This document shows, in pieces, positions 5,876 through 12,311 of a DNA stretch of 12,311 nucleotides (within the stretch, counting starts at the first letter, position 1; every line of letters begins with the position of its first letter). Origin of the DNA: Caryophanales bacterium UBA1424 (GTDB lineage Bacteria; Bacillota_I; Bacilli_A; RFN20; CAG-826); the NCBI GenBank assembly GCA_002329705.1, contig DCUC01000001.1:14401-26711 (forward strand), in the 5' to 3' direction. The translations under genes and the position numbers were made by a program. A model generated the notes under the pieces. That model had not been told where the DNA came from and ran no database searches. It saw only the letters and a list, made by a program, of their open reading frames with translations.

Positions 5876-7783
5876 ATGAAAACGCGCAGTAAATTGTTGA
5901 GCTTGTTGTTTCTCTCTTTTGTGCCGCTTGCCCTTCTTTCAGGATGCGATGGACCTTCGACAGATGGCCTTTTGTATAATACAAAGATACATGCGGTCGG
6001 CTCCAAGGCAAAGATGAGTTCGCTTTTAAAAGAAGCTGAGCAAGAAAATGCCAAAGCGTATTCCGGCTCCGGCTTTTTTAATACAGACGACGGGCCCGTC
6101 GCTGAAGATAGCGGCTCCGGCTCTCGCGATTATGTCGACACCAACGAACAAGTGGAAGGCGTTCGCGAAGGCGATATCGTCAAGACCGATGGCTACGATA
6201 TCTATTATGCGCCACGCTATCATAACGTCATCCGCGTCGTAGCGGTTGAAGATGATTATGATGTTACCCTAGCGCGGACAATTGAACTGGGCAACACTTA
6301 TGTCGAATCGCTTTATTTACTTGATAAATATCTAGTTGTCATAGGTTATACCTATGAAGAAGATTTAGGATATGGTGATGAAGAAGTGATGTATTATCGC
6401 TGGTGGTCGCCGACAGGAACGGTTATGGTCATCGACCGGTCGACTTTTGATGTCGTCTATCAGCTGATTACCGATAGTTTTTTCATGGATCACCGCATGA
6501 TTGAAAACAGCGTCTTTCTCGTCAGCCACAAGTATTTGTATTACGGCGAAACCGAATACGAATACCGGCCGATTTATAAAGAGACGAGAGACGGCATCAC
6601 CGAAGTCGAATATCTCGATTATGATTCAATGTATTATTTTGACGATTCTCCGACTTACGGAATGAATGTTCTTACCGGGATAAAAATTACCGACGAACCA
6701 GACGATATTTTCTATACTTCCAATGCTTACTTAGGCGCCTCCGCCAGCTATAAAAAGATGTATGTGAGCGCGACCGACATGTACCTTGTAGAATCGGTTT
6801 ATCACTATGATGATAATTCGTATTGGACAACCTCGGTCATCAGCCAGTATGTCCTCGATATCGATAATGCTAACAGCTCTTATGTCGCGGCGGCAATCGT
6901 GGCCGGTATTTCGCTTAATCAATTTTCAATTGATGTCTATGATGGCTTTCTAAGGGTGGCGACCACGGAGCGGGAAGCGAGCTGGGCGTTCTTAGAATTC
7001 TTCGGCTGGTCGAGCGAGAACAAGATTACCAATCATCTCTTTATTCTTAAAGTCGTCGCCGAAAGCGAATCATTTGAACTCATCGGTCATATGAGTGAAG
7101 GCCTCGGCAAACCGAATGAAGAAATCAAATCGGTTCGCTTTGAAGGCGAGACCGCATATATCGTCACTTTCTTGCTTACCGATCCTCTTTATATTATTGA
7201 CCTATCAAAGCCGTCTGAGCCGACAATCGCCGGTCAGATTGTTCAGGAAGGTTTTGACACTTATCAGCACGAGTGGGGAGCCGGAAACCTGATTGGTATC
7301 GGTTATGACGCCGATCAATTTGGCTCAATTACCGGCATGAAAATCAGCGCCTACAACGTCACTTCCGGCGAAGAAGAGACGCTGCAAACATTTGCAATCT
7401 TCTCATATGGTTACTCGGATAATTCAAGCTGGTCATATGGCTATTCAGAAGCTCTTTATAATCATAAATCTCTATTGCTCAGCGTGGAAAAAGGTTACCT
7501 CGGTTTTGCGGTCGAAGCCATGGAATACGGCTATACCGATGGCGCCGAAAGGGATTGGTACTATCATTACCACAGCTACTACTATCTCTTTAAAATCGAT
7601 TTCTCAAAAGAGAACCCGATCGCTGATCCGATTATCATCCAGCATCCGACTTCCGATGACTATTATCTCGGCGTCGATCGCGGCGTGATGATCGATGATT
7701 ATGTTTATACTCTTTCAGACTACGGAGTTATCACATATTCACTCGCGGCTGACGCGATAGTCGAACCGCCTCTTATCTTCTAA
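5876..7783 (+). CDS. Beta-propeller lipoprotein (COG4880 / PF09826 type)
   Basis: The protein has 635 aa. The signal peptide is canonical: MKTRSK, a hydrophobic core, then LLSGC with lipobox Cys24. A low-complexity linker follows (about 55-88). Next comes the hallmark NEQVEGVREGDIVKTDG (90-106), which begins the family known as secreted proteins with a C-terminal beta-propeller distantly related to WD40. The rest is a string of beta-rich segments, many ending in Tyr/Asp-rich turns, for example VYQLITDSF, YLVVIGYTY, MYLVESVYHYDD and YIIDLSKPSEPTIAGQI, consistent with propeller blades. It is very acidic and unusually rich in tyrosine (for example HYHSYYYLFKID). No catalytic residues are known for the family, and its function is undetermined. 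It should face the outside of the membrane next to the lipid-anchored phosphatase. A terminator follows at 7806. Confidence 0.9.
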   Translation: MKTRSKLLSLLFLSFVPLALLSGCDGPSTDGLLYNTKIHAVGSKAKMSSLLKEAEQENAKAYSGSGFFNTDDGPVAEDSGSGSRDYVDTNEQVEGVREGDIVKTDGYDIYYAPRYHNVIRVVAVEDDYDVTLARTIELGNTYVESLYLLDKYLVVIGYTYEEDLGYGDEEVMYYRWWSPTGTVMVIDRSTFDVVYQLITDSFFMDHRMIENSVFLVSHKYLYYGETEYEYRPIYKETRDGITEVEYLDYDSMYYFDDSPTYGMNVLTGIKITDEPDDIFYTSNAYLGASASYKKMYVSATDMYLVESVYHYDDNSYWTTSVISQYVLDIDNANSSYVAAAIVAGISLNQFSIDVYDGFLRVATTEREASWAFLEFFGWSSENKITNHLFILKVVAESESFELIGHMSEGLGKPNEEIKSVRFEGETAYIVTFLLTDPLYIIDLSKPSEPTIAGQIVQEGFDTYQHEWGAGNLIGIGYDADQFGSITGMKISAYNVTSGEEETLQTFAIFSYGYSDNSSWSYGYSEALYNHKSLLLSVEKGYLGFAVEAMEYGYTDGAERDWYYHYHSYYYLFKIDFSKENPIADPIIIQHPTSDDYYLGVDRGVMIDDYVYTLSDYGVITYSLAADAIVEPPLIF

Positions 7784-7805
7784 CTAATAAGCAATAATAA
7801 CGAAC

Positions 7806-7830
7806 AAGCGGGTAATCCCGCTTTTCTTTT
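7806..7830 (+). terminator. Intrinsic terminator after the beta-propeller gene
   Basis: AAGCGGG (7806-7812) pairs perfectly with CCCGCTT (7817-7823) around a TAAT loop. It is followed by TTTTCTTTT. It lies 23 bases past the stop and ahead of the promoter at 7885, so the two lipoprotein genes and the sugar-phosphate genes are separate transcripts. Confidence 0.9.
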
Positions 7831-7884
7831 ATTCGTCAACATGCTTTTGTTTACTCATAAAAGAACATGATTTCTTCTGTTTTA

Positions 7885-7913
7885 TTGATGTAATCAAGGT
7901 AAACATCTATACT
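7885..7913 (+). promoter_or_regulatory. Sigma-A-type promoter of the sugar-phosphate genes
   Basis: The -35 box is TTGATG (7885-7890, four of six to consensus). After exactly 17 bases comes the -10 box TATACT (7908-7913, five of six). Predicted transcription start is near 7920, giving a leader of about 40 bases to the ATG at 7960. No hairpin or riboswitch-like structure is apparent in the leader. Confidence 0.7.
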
Positions 7914-7959
7914 TTTGGTAGATGGATTCGATTAATGATAGCGAGGTGCAAAAGGAACC

Positions 7960-9660
7960 ATGTTAACGGATATCGCGATTTGGAGAGCACAGCAAAATCT
8001 TGAACCGAAGCTCAAAGACGAACTCAGCCGTTTAAACGAAAAAGGACTCTTTGAAGCTTTTGGCGACGATGTCTCCTTTGGTACGGGCGGCATTCGCGGC
8101 ATCATGGGCGTCGGCACGAATCGCCTTAATATCTACACAATCCGCAAAGCCTCATTGGGTTTTGCCAATTACATTAAAGAAAATCTGACGACTCGACCCT
8201 ATAGTCTGCACAATGTTGTCGTGGCTTATGACACGCGGAATAATTCGCGATTATTCGCCGAGGAGACGGCGCGTGTTCTCGCCAGCCAAAATATTCATGT
8301 CTGGCTGTTTGAACAATTCCGTCCGACCCCTGAATTGTCCTTTGCCGTTCGCTATCTCAGAGCCGATGGCGGCATCGTCATTACCGCCAGCCATAATCCG
8401 CCGGAATATAACGGCTACAAAGTTTATGACGAAAATGGTTGTCAGCTCGTGCCGCATAAAGCCGATAAAGTCGGGGCGGCCATCGAAAAAATTAAAGATA
8501 TTTTTGCGTTGAAAGTCGATTCTCTCCAGGACTATCTTGCTCGCGGCGCTATCACAACTTTGGAAAAATACTTCGATGATAAATATTTGACTGCCGTCCG
8601 CTTTGTCTCGTGTCAGAAAGTCGATCAAGACGAACTTAAAATCGTCTATACTCCGCTGCACGGTACCGGTTCCGCCTTTGGCGCCCAGCTCCTTCGCGAA
8701 AATGGATATAACGTCTACTCCGTCGATGCACAGATGGTTCCTGATGGTAATTTTTCAACCCTTAAGTCACCCAATCCTGAAGATCCGCACGCTTTTGCTC
8801 TTGCCGTCGAACTCGGCCACAAAGTTGGCGCGCAACTTCTCTTAGCCACCGATCCTGATGCCGATCGCGTCGGAAGCGGAATCTTAATCGGCGACAAATA
8901 TCATTTTTTGAATGGCAACGAAATGGCGGCTATCATGTTTGATTACTTAATCAAATACGGTGTTCGCATTCGCCAGCCTGTCTTTATCTCGACGATCGTG
9001 ACGAGTGACTTAGTCTTCGAGATGGCCAAGAGAAATAACATTGAGACAATCAGAACCCTAACCGGATTCAAATTTATTTGCGAACAGATTGAATACATCA
9101 AGCAGGACCGCAAAGATTTCTTCTTCGGCTGCGAAGAGTCGTATGGTTATCTAATCAGCGATCTGGTCCGTGATAAGGACGCCTTTCAAGCTTGCCTGAT
9201 GATTGCTGAAATCACCGCTTTTTATCAAAACCGCGATAAGAATTTGCTGATGGTGCTCAACGACATCTATCGAGAGTACGGATTTTATAAAGAAAAACTT
9301 TTAAACATTAAATCTCCGGGTATTGACGGAATAAAAAACATCGCAGCATTTATGGACGAGATGCGCCGTGCCAAGTTCAAAAAGTTGGGCGGAGAGAAAA
9401 TTCTCATAACCGAAGACTATTTTTCATCTCGAGCCACATATTGTGACGGCCGTGTAGACAATATCAATCTGCCCTCGTCAGATGTTTTAAAATACGTCTT
9501 TGAAAATGGCTGGATCGTCTTTCGGCCATCTGGTACGGAGCCGAAATTAAAAGTTTATATCGCGGTCCATAGCGATAGTGATGCCGGCGCCAAAGACTTG
9601 CTTGAAAAGACTCAGTCCGACGTCGAAAAACTCTTAAGCGAAAAAGGATTTTTACAATGA
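7960..9660 (+). CDS. Alpha-D-phosphohexomutase (phosphoglucomutase/phosphomannomutase)
   Basis: The protein has 566 aa, the length of the large PgcA/PGM2-type mutases of Bacillota. It interconverts hexose-1-phosphates and hexose-6-phosphates (Glc and probably Man) through a phosphoserine. The four family signatures are present in order: SFGTGGIRG near 39-47; the active-site loop ITASHNPPEYNGYK with Ser144; the Mg loop TDPDADRVG with D298, D300 and D302; the sugar-specificity segment FFGCEESYGY with E392-E393-S394; and the phosphate-binding loop FRPSGTEPKLKVYI (521-534). AAAGGAA at 7951-7957 precedes the ATG. Its TGA stop overlaps the ATG of the next gene (ATGA), implying translational coupling to mannose-6-phosphate isomerase. 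That neighbour makes activity on Man-1-P/Man-6-P plausible. Glucose, mannose or pentose preference cannot be fixed from sequence. Confidence 0.95.
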   Translation: MLTDIAIWRAQQNLEPKLKDELSRLNEKGLFEAFGDDVSFGTGGIRGIMGVGTNRLNIYTIRKASLGFANYIKENLTTRPYSLHNVVVAYDTRNNSRLFAEETARVLASQNIHVWLFEQFRPTPELSFAVRYLRADGGIVITASHNPPEYNGYKVYDENGCQLVPHKADKVGAAIEKIKDIFALKVDSLQDYLARGAITTLEKYFDDKYLTAVRFVSCQKVDQDELKIVYTPLHGTGSAFGAQLLRENGYNVYSVDAQMVPDGNFSTLKSPNPEDPHAFALAVELGHKVGAQLLLATDPDADRVGSGILIGDKYHFLNGNEMAAIMFDYLIKYGVRIRQPVFISTIVTSDLVFEMAKRNNIETIRTLTGFKFICEQIEYIKQDRKDFFFGCEESYGYLISDLVRDKDAFQACLMIAEITAFYQNRDKNLLMVLNDIYREYGFYKEKLLNIKSPGIDGIKNIAAFMDEMRRAKFKKLGGEKILITEDYFSSRATYCDGRVDNINLPSSDVLKYVFENGWIVFRPSGTEPKLKVYIAVHSDSDAGAKDLLEKTQSDVEKLLSEKGFLQ

Positions 9661-10610
9661 ATAAAGACAAACCATCAGTGCAAGTGATTAAGCTTAAGCC
9701 CGTTCACCTCGAGAAAATATGGGGCGGCACATGGCTTAAAGAAGAATTCAAATTCAAGACAAAAAGCAAAAATATCGGCGAAAGCTGGCTTATTTCGGCG
9801 CATCCCGGCGGCGATTGCCGAATTGCGAATAGCGTTTATAAAGGAAAGACTCTGAGTGAGTTATATTCTTTGCGGCGCGATTTATTCGCCGATGACCCTC
9901 ATGAAAAATTTCCCCTGCTCGTCAAGTTAATCGACGCTCGCGAGGATTTGAGCGTTCAAGTGCATCCCAATGATGATTATGCTTTGCATAACGAGAATGA
10001 TGTCGGAAAATCCGAAGCATGGATAATTTTAAATGCTCAGCCGCAAACAAGAATTCAAATCGGCCATCGTGCTAGGAGCCGCGAAGAACTCGAAAAACTC
10101 GTTAAAGCGGGAGAATGGAATAAACTGCTAGCTTACCGCAAATGCTCAAAAGGCGAGATCATCAACATCCCTAGCGGAACGATTCACGCCATCTGCGCCG
10201 GCACGGCGCTCATCGAAATTCAGCAATCTTCCGATCTCACTTACCGTTTATTTGATTACGATCGCGTCGATAAAGACGGCCGTAAACGCGATCTCCACCT
10301 TCAAAAATCGCTTGCGGTGATCGATGTGCCGCACCGCTTTGCAAAACGCATCTTTATGCCGAGAAGAAAAGATTATGAAGCGCTGGCACCGATATTAAAA
10401 ACCCCTTATTTTCGAATCGGTTCAATGCGAGTTTTCGATTCGTTATTCTTCTATAATTTGCAGCATAAATATTATCTGATAGCCGTCCTTGAAGGCCGCG
10501 GAAAAATCGGGAAATTATCCGCTCATAAAGGCGATAGTTTCATCCTGACTTCCGACGCGGTTAAAACGAAATTCCAAGGACAACTTAATCTCATTATTTC
10601 GACACTTTAA
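9657..10610 (+). CDS. manA: Mannose-6-phosphate isomerase, class I
   Basis: The protein has 317 aa, matching the short Bacillus-type enzyme. It is a Zn-dependent cupin that interconverts mannose-6-phosphate and fructose-6-phosphate in the cytoplasm. Seen in order: the N-terminal family opening IWGGTWLKEEF; GESWLISAHPGG (41-52); the metal-binding loop LSVQVHPNDDYA with Q101 and H103; E120 in GKSEAW; H177 in IPSGTIHAI; and the catalytic region QQSSDLTYRLFDYDR with R197. The C-terminal part is the usual degraded cupin. The ATG at 9657 overlaps the upstream stop by four bases. AAAAAGGAT (9642-9650) inside the end of the mutase gene serves as ribosome site, so the two proteins should be made together. 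A 110-bp gap follows before the DUF1861 gene. Confidence 0.96.
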   Translation: MNKDKPSVQVIKLKPVHLEKIWGGTWLKEEFKFKTKSKNIGESWLISAHPGGDCRIANSVYKGKTLSELYSLRRDLFADDPHEKFPLLVKLIDAREDLSVQVHPNDDYALHNENDVGKSEAWIILNAQPQTRIQIGHRARSREELEKLVKAGEWNKLLAYRKCSKGEIINIPSGTIHAICAGTALIEIQQSSDLTYRLFDYDRVDKDGRKRDLHLQKSLAVIDVPHRFAKRIFMPRRKDYEALAPILKTPYFRIGSMRVFDSLFFYNLQHKYYLIAVLEGRGKIGKLSAHKGDSFILTSDAVKTKFQGQLNLIISTL

Positions 10611-10624
10611 TTAGTTTATTTTTT

Positions 10625-10667
10625 GGCGGGTAAATATTATTTTTATCGTCTTGCTCTTCGCCTTTTT
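10625..10667 (+). terminator. Weak possible terminator or attenuator after manA
   Basis: GGCGGG (10625-10630) can pair with TTCGCC (10657-10662), two of the six pairs being G-T, around a 26-base AT-rich loop. Five T follow (10663-10667). It is much weaker than the other terminators here and could be chance. If used, it would partly separate the DUF1861 gene from manA. The rest of this gap shows no clear promoter. Confidence 0.25.
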
Positions 10668-10707
10668 ACAAAAACAGTTTATGCAGAGTGTGGCCGGTAC
10701 TGGCATC

Positions 10708-10713
10708 AAGGGG
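10708..10713 (+). promoter_or_regulatory. Ribosome binding site of the DUF1861 gene
   Basis: AAGGGG lies seven bases before the ATG at 10721. It fixes that start in preference to the in-frame GTG at 10688. Confidence 0.75.
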
Positions 10714-10720
10714 TAAACAC

Positions 10721-11656
10721 ATGAGTCAAATTAACCTTCAAAAATTGATTGACGAACACCGTCAAAAACCTAGCGTCATCATGACCAAACGCCTTCGCTT
10801 TCACGGCTTTCCGGGATTTGATATCTATAACATTTCACATGCTTTTACCTTTAAAGGTAAAACGTATATCGCCGGTCGCGTAGAAAAGCGCGATAGCGAA
10901 ATCTCGACGAGCGTCATATTTGAACAAATTGGTCCATATGATTATCAAATGACGAAGTGGCAGATAAGCAACCTTCAGGATCCGTTTGTCGAACTTATCG
11001 ATGGGCAGGTTCTCCTGGGCGGTACGGAAATTTACCCCGATGAAAAAGGCCTCATCACCTCGTGGCGAACCGTCTTCTATCACGGACCCGATTTTGATCA
11101 CCTGCGCAAAATTATCCTCGCTCCCGTAAAGATGAAAGACGTGCGCATCGCCAAAGGCCGGCAATATTATGTGATGAGCCGTCCGCAGGGCGGAGTTGCC
11201 GCCTATGGCAAAATCGGTTTTCAAGCCGCGGACAGACTAGAAGACATAACGACCGAATTAATCGAAAAATCACCGCTTATCAAAGATTTATTTGACGATA
11301 AAGTATGGGGCGGCGCCAATCAGATTCTCATCTTGAGAAATGGCTTGCTGGGTGTCTTGGGACATGTCGCTATCATGAGCGAAGGGAATGTAAGGCATTA
11401 CTATGGTATGACATTTGCTTTTGATCCGGCTACCGGTAAGCGGACGGAGATGAAAATTATCACCGAAAAGCGAGATTTTGGGGTAAGCGAATACAAGCGT
11501 GAGGATTTAATTGATGTCATCTTTGTCGGCGGTATTGTTCGTCACAACGACAAAACCGCCAGTCTCTACACCGGTCTTTCGGACGCCGAAGGCCATGTCG
11601 CCCTGATTGAAGATCCTTTTTTGGAATACGAAAAACTCGAAGGAATATACGAATGA
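10721..11656 (+). CDS. DUF1861 / GT108-like beta-propeller protein (candidate mannosyltransferase-phosphorylase)
   Basis: The protein has 311 aa. It has no signal peptide or membrane helix, so it is cytoplasmic. The sequence matches the DUF1861 (PF08950) pattern: repeated beta-strand blades with HAFTFKGKTYIAGRVEKR, ISNLQDPFVELIDGQ (about 86-100), a DVRIAKGRQYYVMSRPQG stretch reminiscent of the substrate-facing strands of GH130 phosphorylases, WGGANQILIL, and the closing GGIVRHNDKTASLYTGLSDAEG and IEDPF. DUF1861 proteins in Leishmania are the MTP enzymes of CAZy family GT108. They build beta-1,2-mannan from GDP-mannose and phosphorolyse it to mannose-1-phosphate. Its position downstream of a phosphohexomutase and ManA suits such a role. 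The family call is moderately strong. The activity here is inferred, and a GH130-like phosphorylase acting on another mannoside is equally possible. Its stop overlaps the start of the small lipoprotein gene. Confidence 0.7.
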   Translation: MSQINLQKLIDEHRQKPSVIMTKRLRFHGFPGFDIYNISHAFTFKGKTYIAGRVEKRDSEISTSVIFEQIGPYDYQMTKWQISNLQDPFVELIDGQVLLGGTEIYPDEKGLITSWRTVFYHGPDFDHLRKIILAPVKMKDVRIAKGRQYYVMSRPQGGVAAYGKIGFQAADRLEDITTELIEKSPLIKDLFDDKVWGGANQILILRNGLLGVLGHVAIMSEGNVRHYYGMTFAFDPATGKRTEMKIITEKRDFGVSEYKREDLIDVIFVGGIVRHNDKTASLYTGLSDAEGHVALIEDPFLEYEKLEGIYE

Positions 11657-11905
11657 TGAAAAAAGAATTGGCCGGCCTTGTTTGCCTTTCTCGCACTTCT
11701 AACTTCTTTTAACGCGGGCTGCAGCGACGAGCCGTCCATTTTAAGCATCAATCCCGATAATCAGCAATATCAAGGATCTGCCGATATCATCGGTTATGAT
11801 ATTGGTACCTCAACAAGTTTAATCATAATTGTTGTGACTGCCGCCATGGTCATTTCGGCCGGAGCTTTCTTAATCGTTTCTCGCCGCCGCAAAGAGACGA
11901 TGTAA
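11653..11905 (+). pseudogene. Small lipoprotein with a C-terminal membrane helix; one-base frame disruption at an A6 tract
   Basis: The ATGs at 11653 and 11656 follow AAGGAA (11639-11644) and overlap the DUF1861 stop. As written, this frame ends at 11712 after only 19 residues. The next frame continues to 11905. If the A6 run at 11659-11664 held five A, the protein would begin MKKNWPALFAFLALLTSF followed by NAGC. That is a textbook lipoprotein signal with basic n-region, hydrophobic core and lipobox Cys22. A short polar region (SDEPSILSINPDNQQY onward) follows, then a hydrophobic helix (SLIIIVVTAAMVISAGAFLIV) and a basic tail, SRRRKETM. A lipid anchor plus a C-terminal helix would make it membrane-tethered at both ends. 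Starting instead at the in-frame TTG at 11678 gives no basic n-region and no ribosome site. Total about 82 aa. Function unknown. It may be intact if the indel is a sequencing error or is bypassed by slippage. Confidence 0.65.
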
Positions 11906-11930
11906 TGACGCGTTAATCAAACCCATCAAC

Positions 11931-11953
11931 AAGCCGCTTAAGTGCGGCTTTTT
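11931..11953 (+). terminator. Terminator of the sugar-phosphate/lipoprotein transcript
   Basis: AAGCCGC (11931-11937) pairs perfectly with GCGGCTT (11944-11950) around TTAAGT. The T tract runs through 11953. It lies 25 bases after the lipoprotein stop. Confidence 0.9.
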
Positions 11954-11960
11954 AATATAT

Positions 11961-11984
11961 GAAAAAGCACTCGACTGAGTGCTT
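11961..11984 (-). terminator. Terminator of the tRNA-Gly transcript
   Basis: An 8-bp perfect stem, AAGCACTC (11965-11972) with GAGTGCTT (11977-11984), encloses a four-base loop. On the minus strand it ends in a run of five T. It begins 10 bases past the tRNA 3' end. On the + strand the stem is followed by ATTTTG, so weak two-way action is possible. Confidence 0.8.
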
Positions 11985-11994
11985 ATTTTGCGAC

Positions 11995-12068
11995 TGGAGC
12001 AGGCGACGGGAATCGAACCCGCGTAATTAGCTTGGAAGGCTAATGTTCTACCATTGAACTACGCCTGC
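11995..12068 (-). tRNA. tRNA-Gly (anticodon UCC)
   Basis: The gene is 74 nt on the minus strand. The acceptor arm is GCAGGCG paired with CGCCTGC, followed by discriminator T and an encoded CCA. The D arm is GTTC/GAAC with the AATGGTA loop. The anticodon stem TTAGC/GCTAA encloses loop CTTCCAA, so the anticodon is TCC and reads GGA and GGG (with wobble, possibly all GGN). The T arm GCGGG-TTCGATT-CCCGT has one G-T pair. All invariant positions look normal. Confidence 0.97.
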
Positions 12069-12114
12069 AAAAAAGAAAATGGCTAACTAGCAATGGCGCT
12101 TTCACGCGAATGAT

Positions 12115-12143
12115 ATATTAGCACATTTACTTTCTTGATTAAA
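12115..12143 (-). promoter_or_regulatory. Possible promoter of tRNA-Gly
   Basis: On the minus strand TAATAT (12115-12120) lies 17 bases after TTTAAT (12138-12143, only three of six to the -35 consensus). Transcription would start about 40 bases before the tRNA. Alternatively the tRNA is read through from the thioredoxin gene, after which only a 4-bp hairpin (GAGA/TCTC) is seen. Confidence 0.25.
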
Positions 12144-12158
12144 GAGAGAATTGTCTCG

Positions 12159-12311
12159 TTAGCCGATGAAGCGGATTAAGGCCGCTTTCGGAACGAAACC
12201 GACCTGTTTGCGGGCGATTTGACCGTTTTCAAAAAGGATCATCGTCGGAATGCTGAAGATGCTGTATTGACCGGCGATCGCTTCTTGCTGATCGACGTTG
12301 ACTTTGGCGAT
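12159..12311 (-). CDS. trxA: Thioredoxin, C-terminal part (gene runs off the window)
   Basis: Only the last 50 codons are present. The 5' part, including the CxxC active site, lies beyond 12311. The visible part begins IAKVNVDQQEAIAGQY, then SIFSIPTMILFENGQIARKQ with the conserved cis-proline (SIPT), then VGFVPKAALIRFIG and a TAA stop. This is the standard beta3-beta4-beta5-alpha4 end of thioredoxin, a cytoplasmic disulfide reductase. The match is strong. Which thioredoxin paralogue it is, and whether the CxxC is intact, cannot be seen. Confidence 0.9.
   Translation of the reverse strand: MAKVNVDQQEAIAGQYSIFSIPTMILFENGQIARKQVGFVPKAALIRFIG

Noticed and set aside
8251..8661. 136-aa open frame on the minus strand
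   Set aside because: It lies wholly inside the well-supported phosphohexomutase and shows no ribosome site or recognisable motif. The same holds for the 129-aa minus-strand frame at 10835-11224 inside the DUF1861 gene and the 98-aa + frame at 7392-7688 inside the propeller gene.
11678..11905. Small lipoprotein starting at the TTG at 11678
   Set aside because: There is no ribosome site and no basic n-region before the hydrophobic core. The frame-disrupted start at 11653/11656 explains the signal peptide better.
1..12311. Mobile elements, CRISPR arrays, riboswitches, phage defence genes
   Set aside because: No transposase, terminal inverted repeats, regularly spaced repeats or structured leaders were seen. 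All long open frames belong to housekeeping, transport, surface or sugar-phosphate families or to isolated unknowns.
1..12311. Mycoplasma-type code with UGA as Trp
   Set aside because: TGA stops end the phosphohexomutase, MATE and DUF1861 genes at the expected family lengths, and Trp is encoded by TGG throughout.

Overview
The window looks like a chromosomal segment of a low-to-middling GC Gram-positive bacterium of the Bacillota, most likely a Bacilli or Mollicutes-related lineage. This is inferred from AGGAGG-type ribosome binding sites, lipoprotein (lipobox) signal peptides and the families present. UGA is used as a stop: it ends the phosphohexomutase, MATE and DUF1861 genes. That excludes the recoded Mycoplasma/Spiroplasma-type genetic code. 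No mobile element, CRISPR array or phage gene was seen. Gene density is very high, and several neighbours touch or overlap.

Left part (1-4563): a secreted protein of unknown function closed by an intrinsic terminator; an AlkD-like DNA alkylation repair protein; a convergent MATE efflux transporter; then, divergent from MATE, a zinc-ribbon protein with two C-terminal membrane helices; then a convergent RdgB/HAM1 nucleotide-pool phosphatase overlapping it by 8 bp. In both convergent pairs a strong intrinsic terminator for one gene lies inside the coding sequence of the other.

Middle part (4644-7783): two exported lipoproteins on the + strand, a PhoA-family alkaline phosphatase and a large COG4880/PF09826-type beta-propeller protein, followed by a perfect-stem terminator.

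Right part (7885-11953): a sugar-phosphate block on the + strand. It starts at a recognisable sigma-A-like promoter and runs phosphohexomutase, mannose-6-phosphate isomerase (ATGA overlap), a DUF1861/GT108-like five-bladed beta-propeller protein, and a small lipoprotein (overlapping start). GT108 enzymes from Leishmania make and phosphorolyse beta-1,2-mannan. The four genes can therefore be read as a possible route between mannan or mannoside and fructose-6-phosphate by way of Man-1-P and Man-6-P. That reading is inference. The small lipoprotein has a one-base frame problem at an A6 tract: one A fewer would give a canonical lipoprotein signal.

Right edge (11965-12311): on the minus strand, the end of a thioredoxin gene, then tRNA-Gly(UCC) with an encoded CCA end and its own terminator, which meets the lipoprotein terminator head to head.
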